In this document: piece after piece, positions 1 to 6,967 of the stretch
How positions within the stretch are numbered: the first letter of the stretch is position 1
Layout of the letters: every line of letters begins with the position of its first letter
Source: DATGIQ01 sp035295665
GTDB lineage: Bacteria; Planctomycetota; Planctomycetia; Gemmatales; Gemmataceae
NCBI GenBank assembly: GCA_035295665.1
Contig: DATGIQ010000333.1
Coordinates: 1 to 6,967 of the forward strand
Length of the DNA: 6,967 nucleotides
Direction of reading: 5' to 3'
Made by a program: the position numbers and the translations under genes
The notes under the pieces: generated by a model
Seen by the model: only the letters and a program-made list of their open reading frames with translations
What the model was told of the DNA's origin: nothing
Databases searched by the model: none

Positions 1-1190
<1,190 letters not shown>

Positions 1191-1198
1191 GATGCGTT

Positions 1199-1205
1199 CC
1201 TCCTT
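1199..1205 (-). promoter_or_regulatory. Shine-Dalgarno site of rho
   Basis: The minus strand reads AAGGAGG, a full anti-Shine-Dalgarno match, with an 8-base spacer to the ATG at 1190-1188. This fixes the rho start and argues against the GTG at 1211-1209, whose initiation region would overlap the site. Confidence 0.85.
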
Positions 1206-1494
1206 ACTCACAAAACGTTATCAGGGCATTTGTTGTGTTGCTTGCCGCTTCGTGCTCACCCGCATGCCCAACTAACAGATGTCCAGCGGCAGGGGTGCCC
1301 AAGGTGATGCACGGTTCGCTGACAGTAGACCTTCTCAATCCTGATGGATGGACTTCCTCAAGGAAGCAAGATGCCGAGCGACCATCGCAAAAAGGCTTAC
1401 AAAGCGGGGCAGGAACCGTACACTCCGAGTTCCGGACACCGGTTTGAAACTTCCTCTTGGGAAAGCCACTCAATGCGAAAAAGTGCAGTCAACG

Positions 1495-1537
1495 AAGAGT
1501 CACCCGTCTGGGCGGGCAACTCTTTTCTTTATTCTAT
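1495..1537 (+). terminator. Terminator-like hairpin upstream of glgX
   Basis: AAGAGT (1495-1500) pairs with ACTCTT (1519-1524), and CCCG (1503-1506) pairs with CGGG (1513-1516). A symmetric CA/CA internal mismatch separates the two stems and the loop is six bases. A T-rich stretch (TTCTTTATTCTATC) follows at once. This is the shape of an intrinsic terminator reading rightward. No recognised plus-strand gene precedes it, so it would end a small RNA or attenuate a glgX leader transcript about 110 bases before the start codon. Alternatively, the AT-rich tail may simply be part of a glgX promoter. Confidence 0.45.
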
Positions 1538-1620
1538 CATGGACAGCCGTTCTTTCCAGCGCGATTCTTGGTAATCTTTCCCTTTCGCTTGATGGGCACC
1601 GTTGAGCCCCGATCGGGAAC

Positions 1621-1626
1621 TGAGGA
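1621..1626 (+). promoter_or_regulatory. Shine-Dalgarno site of glgX
   Basis: TGAGGA lies six to seven bases upstream of the ATG at 1633. It is a moderate match and supports this start. The CBM48-like sequence that opens GlgX/TreX proteins begins about 20 residues further on, so no upstream start is needed. Confidence 0.65.
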
Positions 1627-1632
1627 TTTCGG

Positions 1633-3798
1633 ATGAGCCAGCACACATCAGGTCGCGCCGCATCGTCGCACGGCCTTCGAACTTCGCGGGGCCGGTCGCT
1701 CCCATTGGGGGCCACGGCCCTGGCCGACGGCGTTAACTTCGTCTTGCTCTGCCATCACGGCACGATGGTTCAGCTCCTCCTCTACGCACTGGAGGAAGAG
1801 CGGCTTCTCGCTGAAATTCCGCTCGATCCCTGGATAAACCGAACCGGGTATCACTGGCACATCCAGGTGGCGGGGTTGCCTGCGGCTTTCCGGTACGGTT
1901 GGCGCGTCGATGGACCGAAGGGGGGTGGACATCGCTTCGATCCGTCGATTGTCCTGCTCGATCCGGCGGCCACGGCCTTGTCCGGCGGCACCGTGTGGGG
2001 CCAGTGCCAGGAGTCCGACGCCTTGCTAGCGCGGTCCGCAATCGCCGACCATGCCCCAATGCGGCGACGCCGCGAAACCGTGCCGTTGCGCGCCAGCCTT
2101 TTTTTTCGCCGTTCCTTCGATTGGCGTGAGGATATTCCGCCGCTGATTCCTCTGAGCGATTCGATCATCTACGAGCTCCATGTGCGCGGGTTTACGTGCC
2201 ATCCCTCTTCCGCTGTCTCCAAACCCGGGACATTTGCGGGGCTGATTGAAAAGATTCCCTACTTGCAAGCGTTGGGAATCACGGCCGTGGAGTTGCTGCC
2301 CATTCACGAATTTGATGAATGCGATTGTCCCTTCCAGAACCCGGTGACAGGCGAGCGGCTGCGGAATTATTGGGGCTACAACAGCATCGCCTTTGCCGCT
2401 CCCAAGGCAAGTTACGCCAGCGTGGCGCGGGAGCATAACCAGGTCACCGAATTCCGCGAGATGGTCCGGGCCTTCCACCAGGCCGGGATCGAGGTATTCC
2501 TCGACGTGGTCTTTAACCATACCGGCGAAGGCGACCACCGCGGCCGAACCTACTCCTTTCGCGGCCTGGATAATGAGCTGTACTACATGTTGGGGCCGGA
2601 TGGCCATTACCTGAATTTTTCCGGCGTCGGCAACACGCTGAACTGCAACCACCCCGTCGTGCGCCAGCTGCTCATGAATTGCCTCCATTTCTGGGTGGCC
2701 GACATGCATGTGGATGGCTTGCGTTTCGATTTGGCGTCCGTTTTTGGCCGCGACTACGTCGGAAATGTGCTTGTCAATCCCCCAGTCGTGGAGATGATCG
2801 CCGAAGACGGCGTTTTGGCGGACACGAAACTGATTGCCGAGCCCTGGGATGCAGCCGGTCTTTACCAGGTCGGGCAATTTCCCTACGGTCGCCGTTGGTC
2901 CGAGTGGAACGGTCAGTATCGGGATGATGTCCGTCGGTTTTGGCGGGGCGAGCCGGGCCTGGCCCGGCTCCTGGCCACGCGCTTGTGTGGCAGCGCAGAC
3001 CTGTACGAGTCCTCCGGCCGGCAGCCGTGGCATTCGGTGAACTTCGTTACGTGCCATGACGGCTTCACCCTCTGGGATTTGGTCTCCTACAACGAGAAGC
3101 ACAACGAGGCTAATGGGGAAGAAAACCGCGATGGCGTAAACGAAAACTTCAGCTGGAACTGCGGCGCGGAAGGACCGACGGAGGATCCGAAGATCCTTCT
3201 GCTGCGGAAGCGGCAGGCCAAGAACCTGATCGCTACCCTGCTAATTTCTCAGGGCGTACCGATGCTCCTGGCCGGCGATGAATTCTTGCGGACACAGCGT
3301 GGGAACAACAACGCCTGGTGCCAGGACAACGAAGTCAGCTGGGTCGATTGGAGCCTGGCCACCAAGAACGCCGATTTTCTGCGTTTCGTCCGTGGCATGA
3401 TTGCCCTGCGCAAGGCCCACCCTGCGTTAAGGCGACAGATCTTTTTCCGTGGCAGCGGACCGGACGGAAAGCTCAAACCCGATATCCTCTGGCATGGGTT
3501 AAGACCCAACCAGCCGGATTTTTCGGAAACCGCCCAGACGTTGGCGTTCACGCTGGACGGCAACCAGACGGTACGGGAACCAGACCGGGATTTCTACGTT
3601 GCCTGCAACGCCTTGCGTGAGTCCGTGCGATTCCGGATCCCGAGCGCGCCTTCTGGGCGGCCCTGGAGAAGGATCGTGGACACGTCACTGGCCTCGCCGC
3701 TGGATATCGTGACCGAGGGGGAAGCGCCCCCAGTGGCGGCGTATTCGTTTTATCGCGTGGCTCCGTTTGCCATGATCCTGCTGATGTCCGACGGCTAA
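1633..3798 (+). CDS. glgX: Glycogen debranching enzyme, GlgX/TreX type (GH13)
   Basis: This enzyme hydrolyses alpha-1,6 branch linkages in glycogen, typically after phosphorylase has trimmed the outer chains, and acts in the cytoplasm. The protein has 721 residues, close to TreX-type enzymes and longer than E. coli GlgX (about 657). Residues about 20-110 form the N-terminal CBM48/isoamylase domain, opening with GRSLPLGAT and GVNF. The GH13 barrel follows from about 175 (IIYELHVRGFT), with ELLPIHEF and NYWGYNS. All four GH13 motifs are present: DVVFNHT (291-297), DGLRFDLAS with nucleophile D366, AEPWDAAG with acid/base E403, and TCHDGFT with D476. The GlgX signature NEKHNEANGEENRDG follows this. 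A C-terminal beta domain fills about 630-721. There is no signal peptide. The gene is divergent from rho and convergent with the DUF1559 gene, with no other glycogen gene nearby. A run of eight T at 2099-2106 encodes Leu-Phe-Phe and leaves the frame intact. Confidence 0.96.
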   Translation: MSQHTSGRAASSHGLRTSRGRSLPLGATALADGVNFVLLCHHGTMVQLLLYALEEERLLAEIPLDPWINRTGYHWHIQVAGLPAAFRYGWRVDGPKGGGHRFDPSIVLLDPAATALSGGTVWGQCQESDALLARSAIADHAPMRRRRETVPLRASLFFRRSFDWREDIPPLIPLSDSIIYELHVRGFTCHPSSAVSKPGTFAGLIEKIPYLQALGITAVELLPIHEFDECDCPFQNPVTGERLRNYWGYNSIAFAAPKASYASVAREHNQVTEFREMVRAFHQAGIEVFLDVVFNHTGEGDHRGRTYSFRGLDNELYYMLGPDGHYLNFSGVGNTLNCNHPVVRQLLMNCLHFWVADMHVDGLRFDLASVFGRDYVGNVLVNPPVVEMIAEDGVLADTKLIAEPWDAAGLYQVGQFPYGRRWSEWNGQYRDDVRRFWRGEPGLARLLATRLCGSADLYESSGRQPWHSVNFVTCHDGFTLWDLVSYNEKHNEANGEENRDGVNENFSWNCGAEGPTEDPKILLLRKRQAKNLIATLLISQGVPMLLAGDEFLRTQRGNNNAWCQDNEVSWVDWSLATKNADFLRFVRGMIALRKAHPALRRQIFFRGSGPDGKLKPDILWHGLRPNQPDFSETAQTLAFTLDGNQTVREPDRDFYVACNALRESVRFRIPSAPSGRPWRRIVDTSLASPLDIVTEGEAPPVAAYSFYRVAPFAMILLMSDG

Positions 3799-3822
3799 TT
3801 GACCGTGCAAGAATCGGCTTTC

Positions 3823-3869
3823 CAAGCCTGAAGCGATAGCAAAGGTCTTTCACAAGTGCGTCAGGCTTG
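3823..3869. terminator. Inverted repeat between convergent glgX and DUF1559 genes
   Basis: CAAGCCTGA (3823-3831) and TCAGGCTTG (3861-3869) are perfect 9-bp inverted repeats around a 29-base loop. They lie between the glgX stop (3798) and the DUF1559 gene's stop (3896-3898), where a bidirectional terminator would be expected. Neither side has a proper T-tract and the loop is long, so intrinsic termination is not demonstrated. Confidence 0.4.
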
Positions 3870-3895
3870 TAAGTTGGAGGATGGAAAAAAGTTCG

Positions 3896-4828
3896 TTAGT
3901 AATCGGGAATCGGCTGGCCGTCGTTGCGCACGACGAGCAGGCGAAGGACCGGCGGCGCAATTTCCACAGCGATCGAGCGAACGCTGCCGTCGCCCATCAC
4001 GAATTGGCAAATTCCAGGGTGATAGCTCCCGAAGGTCCGCTCCGGTTCGGTCTCGCTCTGGGGATCTTTGGCGAGCGGAAACCCTGGGCCGCCGCAGCGG
4101 GCCACATTGCGGGGCACATCCGGACCGCCGTTGTAGGCCGCGAAATCTCCCGACGCCAGCCCCAGCGCGCTCGGCCGGACGTGCTTTTCGCCGACCAGAA
4201 TCGTATTGCTGGTACCATCGGTCAACGAGCCCAGGCTCGTCCGACTTCGCCACTTGGTCACCACTCCTTTGACCACCGTCGCATCACCGACGATGATGGC
4301 CCCGTTCGCGGTCCTATCGTCGAGATAACCTTTCGGATAACTGGTGCGGTCGCCGCTGGAGCAGGCATAGTCCGTCAAAGCTCCGGGATAAAACGTGCCC
4401 CCCTTGCTGTCCTTCGGATTGTTAAAGCTCAGCTGCTGCGGCCGCCGCCGAGTCGGACAGAAATAGACCTTCAGGGGCGTTCGTTGCGCCTCTGCCGGTT
4501 GGCTGTAGTAATCCTTCGAGAGATCCCACGCCTGGGCAAGGCTTCCCTGTTCCAGGAACGGCCAGATTTGCACGCACCAGGTCGCCCATCCCCCGGTGGC
4601 ATCCTGGTGAACTCGACTAGAGGGGAGCTGACCGAACGTCTCGTGGTAATTGTGGAACGCCAAGCCAATTTGCTTGAGGTTATTGTCACACTGAATCCGA
4701 TTTGCTGCTTCGCGCACCTTTTGCACCGCAGGGAGCAGCAAGCCGATCAGGACCGCAATGATGGCGATCACGACTAGTAATTCAATGAGCGTAAAGCCGG
4801 CCGGCCTCTTCGAGATGTGTCGCTGCAT
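3896..4828 (-). CDS. DUF1559 (H-X9-DG) pilin-like protein
   Basis: This 310-residue protein begins with a class III prepilin leader. Residues 1-11 are basic and end in Gly11, the expected prepilin-peptidase site. Then comes F12-T-L-I-E16 and a hydrophobic helix to about residue 34, followed by PAVQKVREAANR. The globular part carries features usual for the family: CDNNLKQIGLAFHNYH, a CP-x-R segment, SLTDGTSNTILVGEK, and a C-terminal H270-X9-D280-G281 motif. Such proteins are found in very large numbers in Planctomycetota. They are presumed to be exported as pseudopilin-like envelope proteins, but their function is unknown. The ATG at 4826-4828 follows AAAGGGG (minus strand) with a 5-base spacer. 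The gene is convergent with glgX. It lies 337 bp downstream of the next minus-strand gene, across two stem-loops, so it probably has its own promoter. The family call is secure; the role is not. Confidence 0.95.
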   Translation of the reverse strand: MQRHISKRPAGFTLIELLVVIAIIAVLIGLLLPAVQKVREAANRIQCDNNLKQIGLAFHNYHETFGQLPSSRVHQDATGGWATWCVQIWPFLEQGSLAQAWDLSKDYYSQPAEAQRTPLKVYFCPTRRRPQQLSFNNPKDSKGGTFYPGALTDYACSSGDRTSYPKGYLDDRTANGAIIVGDATVVKGVVTKWRSRTSLGSLTDGTSNTILVGEKHVRPSALGLASGDFAAYNGGPDVPRNVARCGGPGFPLAKDPQSETEPERTFGSYHPGICQFVMGDGSVRSIAVEIAPPVLRLLVVRNDGQPIPDY

Positions 4829-4833
4829 TGGTA

Positions 4834-4840
4834 CCCCTTT
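4834..4840 (-). promoter_or_regulatory. Ribosome binding site of the DUF1559 gene
   Basis: The minus strand reads AAAGGGG with five bases before the ATG. A second purine-rich run (GAGGAGGGG) lies further upstream but is too far away to act. The site supports the start that places the prepilin leader at the N-terminus. Confidence 0.55.
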
Positions 4841-5076
4841 GAAACCTCAGCCCCTCCTCAGATAAGCACAGATGGCAGCTATCGGCGCTTCCAGCGGGCG
4901 AAAGCAAAGCCATCCATTCAACCGCGACAATCCAAAAAAGTTCCGGTGAGGCATTAACCCTGCCTGAGCAAGCGTTCACCCGAATCGGCGGCGATCCGGG
5001 ACCTCGGCCCCGCGGCGGCACGATCGTAGCATGGGGACCGAGCGGTCTCAAGGATGCGATTGCGATCAAGTGGTCT

Positions 5077-5091
5077 GGGCAGACATTGCCC
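5077..5091 (-). repeat. Small stem-loop, 5-bp core
   Basis: GGGCA (5077-5081) and TGCCC (5087-5091) are perfect inverted repeats around a 5-base loop. In the minus direction this is the second hairpin after the surface-protein stop. No T-tract follows. It may be part of a composite 3' end with the larger hairpin next to it, or be coincidental. Confidence 0.35.
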
Positions 5092-5104
5092 GGGGCGCGA
5101 GTCA

Positions 5105-5145
5105 GCGGTGGTTCGCCGCCCCGTGCCTGTGCAGCGAACCACCGC
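5105..5145 (-). terminator. 12-bp stem-loop after the surface-protein gene
   Basis: GCGGTGGTTCGC (5105-5116) and GCGAACCACCGC (5134-5145) are perfect 12-bp inverted repeats with a 17-base loop. In minus-strand direction the hairpin begins 20 bases after the stop codon at 5168-5166, which is where a transcript 3' end is expected. No run of T follows, so it may be a 3'-protective or processing hairpin, or work together with a factor such as Rho. Confidence 0.6.
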
Positions 5146-5165
5146 CTATCAGCATGGAATTACCT

Positions 5166-6967
5166 TCAATCTCGTAGCACATGCTCGGCATCTTGCCAGG
5201 CATTTTTGAAATGGTCGATCACGCTGTCGAATTGCCCGGCGTTCCAAGCACTGATGCCCCGAGCCAATTCATTCTTTGCCTCGTCGAGCTCATGCTCATT
5301 TTCATCCTCGGCCGATGCCTCCATGATTGCAATCGAGGCGAGCTCTTCCGTCGCCTGGGCAAGCTTCATGAGGTTGCTCAACAGAGCGTCCTTCGGAAGG
5401 TTGCTATGCTCATCCTTGTAAAGCTCGAACAGCCTCTGAGTGGCATCTTTCACTCGGTCAAAGACTGTTTCTCCATCTTCCGGACTGAGATGGGAATCAT
5501 TGATCCACAGAGAAGAACCCAGCGCCGCGGTCAGTTTATGGATGGCTCTTGCGAGCCTGTGCGCATTGTCCCCCGTGGCCGTCGCTTTCAATGCGGTCAG
5601 ACTGTCGAGGACATCCCCAATGGTCTCCCGTGGGGAAGAGCTCGTAACAGCTAAGGAGCCGTTCGCCGTAGTCGTGGCCGAGCCGGGCGTCTTTTCGGTC
5701 AACGTCACGCCGATCGGGAGAGAGCCGGTACCGCTATACGAATGGCTGCCTGCAACGGTGAATGATCCATTGGACGCACTCACCGTCCCGGGGCTGGTGG
5801 TCTTATCGCCCCAGCTAATGGTGGCCATGAAGTCGGTGGCGGGGCTGGCGGTGTCGGAATCCGTAAAGGTTGCGACGGTCCCCGAGAACTGCAATCCCGC
5901 CGCCGTTAAGCCCGGCGTAACCTTCCCGGACAGCTTGTCGCCCTCGGCAACGCTGGCCATGCTGGTGCCGGAGGCGATGACAGAGGTGGGGCTTGCAGTT
6001 CGGGCAGCCTTGATGATGATCGTGTACGGGCCTTCGTCGGCGTAGGTATGGCTGCCGTTGATTGTGTAGCTGCCATTGCTGCCGGTGAATGTGCCTGCGT
6101 TCGGAACCGATTGATCACCCCAATCGATGGTCGCGGTAAAGGTGTCGTTGGCCCCTGCGCCGGAAACCTGAAGCGTGGCCACCTGGCCCTGGAACAATTG
6201 ACCTTCGGTGGCCTGGATCATCTTTCCCGTGATGCTCGCCGACGCCATGGGCACCAGGCTGATGGCTCCAACATTGATTTTGCCATTGGTCACGCTGGGT
6301 GAGCCACGCTCATCAGAAACGGGTGCTCCCGTCAGGATACCTTTGCCCACGGCCGGACTCCCCGTCATTGGAGCTTCGGTTTGGAGGATCATCGTTTGGC
6401 CTGGGGCGCCGATGGTCGGACCGCCGTTGTTACCCAGCGGACCAAGCAGCGGGTCAAGTGGCTTGGCAAGGATCCCGGTTTGAGTATTGGAATTGGTAAA
6501 GCCGGTGTTGCCACTTCCAGGACCACTGACGCCAATCAAGTTGCCGCCGCCGTCGCTGAAGCCAGTCGTCGCAGAAGCGTCTGGTCCTGCGGAGGCAAGG
6601 TTCTTGGCGACAATGGTGTTCTCCGCAGTAATCTTGGAGCCCACCGCGGCTGCCCAGAAAACGCCACCGCCGGCCGTGGCGGAATTGGCGTTGATGGTGT
6701 CGCTCAGAAGCGTCACGCTGCCGCTGAACGTGGTCCCGGCATCCAAACCACCGCCGCTGTTTTTGGCGGTGTTGCCCGTGAGGGTCGTATCCGTGATGGT
6801 CGAACCGGTCCCGGTCGTGTCCAGTTCGATGCCGCCGCCGTTGCCGTTGGCCCCATTCGTGGCAAACGTGCTGCTTTGAATCGTGAGGGCCGCTCCATTG
6901 GCGAAGAGGCCGCCGCCGCTGCCGCCACTCATGTTCCCGTCGATCTCACTGTTCATGATGGAAGTGG
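5166..6967 (-). CDS. Large secreted beta-helix / PKD-like surface protein (5' end beyond window)
   Basis: About 600 codons are visible and the frame is still open at the right edge. I number residues from the Met at 6954-6956, which is probably internal: the preceding in-frame codons continue the beta-helix pattern. Residues 1-125 are Gly/Asn/Thr-rich right-handed beta-helix rungs with repeated GGG turns and phrases such as TIQSSTF and TGNTA. Residues 165-235 (LGNNGGPT, GSPAVGKG, DERGSP, INVGAI) match the choice-of-anchor-Q pattern seen at the end of such helices. Two PKD-like beta-sandwich domains follow at about 241-330 and 345-438, with WGD at 279-281 and 382-384 and the paired motifs GSHTY and GSHSY. 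Residues 443-596 are a different, charged helical domain with WINDSHL (484-490), the acidic stretch EDENEHELDE (550-559) and a TPR-like end. The signal peptide and any anchor lie outside the window. It is probably exported and involved in surface structure or adhesion; no catalytic site is visible. Confidence 0.85.
   Translation of the reverse strand, partial: TSIMNSEIDGNMSGGSGGGLFANGAALTIQSSTFATNGANGNGGGIELDTTGTGSTITDTTLTGNTAKNSGGGLDAGTTFSGSVTLLSDTINANSATAGGGVFWAAAVGSKITAENTIVAKNLASAGPDASATTGFSDGGGNLIGVSGPGSGNTGFTNSNTQTGILAKPLDPLLGPLGNNGGPTIGAPGQTMILQTEAPMTGSPAVGKGILTGAPVSDERGSPSVTNGKINVGAISLVPMASASITGKMIQATEGQLFQGQVATLQVSGAGANDTFTATIDWGDQSVPNAGTFTGSNGSYTINGSHTYADEGPYTIIIKAARTASPTSVIASGTSMASVAEGDKLSGKVTPGLTAAGLQFSGTVATFTDSDTASPATDFMATISWGDKTTSPGTVSASNGSFTVAGSHSYSGTGSLPIGVTLTEKTPGSATTTANGSLAVTSSSPRETIGDVLDSLTALKATATGDNAHRLARAIHKLTAALGSSLWINDSHLSPEDGETVFDRVKDATQRLFELYKDEHSNLPKDALLSNLMKLAQATEELASIAIMEASAEDENEHELDEAKNELARGISAWNAGQFDSVIDHFKNAWQDAEHVLRD
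5643..6236 (-). repeat. Two tandem PKD-like domains
   Basis: Residues about 241-330 and 345-438 of the surface protein align by eye. Each has a strand leading to (T/S)ATI-x-WGD, then a Gly/Thr-rich stretch, NGS(Y/F)T, GSH(T/S)Y and further strands. The two WGD motifs are 103 residues apart. The second copy has lost the DEG that follows SHTYA in the first. The copies have diverged well beyond a recent duplication. Confidence 0.6.
6663..6917 (-). repeat. Periodic Gly-Gly-Gly rungs of the beta-helix
   Basis: GGG triplets occur at residues 14-16, 40-42, 68-70 and 96-98 of the visible surface protein, a spacing of 26, 28 and 28 residues (78-84 bases). At DNA level they appear as GCCGCCGCC-like clusters on the plus strand. 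Each is followed by a hydrophobic strand and a Thr/Ser/Asn-rich segment, as in repeated coils of right-handed beta-helices. A further GGG at 136-138 lies off this register. Confidence 0.7.

Larger units (their letters stand above)
1191..1632. other. Divergent rho-glgX intergenic region
   Basis: This 442-bp stretch separates two divergent genes, so promoters for both should lie here. I could not identify a convincing -35/-10 pair on either strand. Short frames exist on both strands, but none has a recognisable product or a good ribosome site, and I regard them as chance. The plus strand has a run of small self-complementary elements: CTTCC-TCAA-GGAAG near 1355-1370, GGAAC...GTTCC near 1411-1433 and CCGG-ACA-CCGG near 1432-1442. 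The terminator-like hairpin at 1495-1524 ends the run. A 10-bp palindrome, CCCGATCGGG (1608-1617), lies just upstream of the glgX ribosome site. The region could be a structured glgX leader, a small RNA gene, or ordinary promoter DNA. Confidence 0.6.
4829..5165. other. Intergenic spacer between the surface-protein and DUF1559 genes
   Basis: This 337-bp spacer separates two minus-strand genes. Its right part carries two stem-loops (5077-5091 and 5105-5145) just past the stop of the surface-protein gene. The left part must hold the promoter of the DUF1559 gene, but I see no clear consensus hexamers. Short frames here are not convincing. Confidence 0.6.

Noticed and set aside
1204..1473. 89-codon minus-strand frame between rho and glgX
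   Set aside because: It has no convincing ribosome site or recognisable domain, and its 3' end overlaps the rho ribosome-binding region. Treated as chance.
1348..1605. 85-codon plus-strand frame with a hydrophobic patch upstream of glgX
   Set aside because: It has no Shine-Dalgarno site and spans the terminator-like hairpin, and the hydrophobic stretch comes from the T-rich tail. Not supported as a gene.
1191..1632. Possible known riboswitch, tmRNA, SRP or RNase P RNA
   Set aside because: Short look-alikes (GGAAGCAAG, GGGAAAGCCACT) were considered, but the surrounding conserved elements of those RNAs are missing.
2026..3102. 358-codon open frame on the minus strand
   Set aside because: It is antisense to the GlgX catalytic core, which carries all GH13 motifs. 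The minus frame has no family resemblance.
3881..4777. 298-codon open frame on the plus strand
   Set aside because: It is antisense to the DUF1559 gene, whose prepilin leader and H-X9-DG motif are unmistakable. The antisense frame has no known motif.
4782..5069. 95-codon minus-strand frame upstream of the DUF1559 gene
   Set aside because: It overlaps the start of the DUF1559 gene in another frame and has no recognisable sequence features.
5440..6045. 201-codon open frame on the plus strand
   Set aside because: It is antisense to the PKD-like and helical part of the surface protein and arises from its biased composition.
5606..6956. Possible CRISPR or tandem DNA repeat from the recurring GCC-rich clusters
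   Set aside because: The repeats are in frame with protein-level beta-helix and PKD-like periodicity, are imperfect in DNA sequence and have no spacer/repeat structure.

Overview
The window most likely comes from a GC-rich planctomycete, perhaps of the Gemmata group. The main clue is a DUF1559 protein with a type IV pilin-like N-terminus and an H-X9-DG C-terminal motif, a family greatly expanded in Planctomycetota. A large beta-helix/PKD-like surface protein of a type common in these bacteria fits the same assignment. This is inferred from gene content; there is no rRNA or tRNA in the window.

Layout from left to right. Positions 1-1190 (minus) hold most of rho, the transcription termination factor. 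Its last roughly 60 codons lie beyond the left edge. A divergent intergenic region (1191-1632) follows. It has a strong Shine-Dalgarno site for rho, several small hairpins and a plus-strand terminator-like stem-loop with a T-rich tail. Positions 1633-3798 (plus) encode a complete GlgX/TreX-type glycogen debranching enzyme with all GH13 catalytic residues. A short convergent gap (3799-3895) contains a 9-bp inverted repeat. Positions 3896-4828 (minus) encode a complete DUF1559 protein. A 337-bp spacer (4829-5165) carries two stem-loops, including a perfect 12-bp one just after the stop of the next gene. Positions 5166-6967 (minus) hold the 3' part of a large secreted protein: beta-helix rungs, a choice-of-anchor-Q-like segment, two PKD-like domains and a C-terminal helical domain. 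Its 5' end lies beyond the right edge.

The genes do not look like one operon or a single system. rho and glgX are divergent, glgX and the DUF1559 gene are convergent, and the two minus-strand surface or envelope genes are separated by 337 bp with apparent 3' stem-loops between them. They cover general housekeeping (rho), storage carbohydrate use (glgX) and cell-surface functions (the last two).

I found no mobile element, CRISPR array, RNA gene of a recognised class, toxin-antitoxin pair or defence locus. The most worthwhile leads are the rho-glgX intergenic region, which could make a small RNA or a structured glgX leader, and the helical C-terminal domain of the surface protein.
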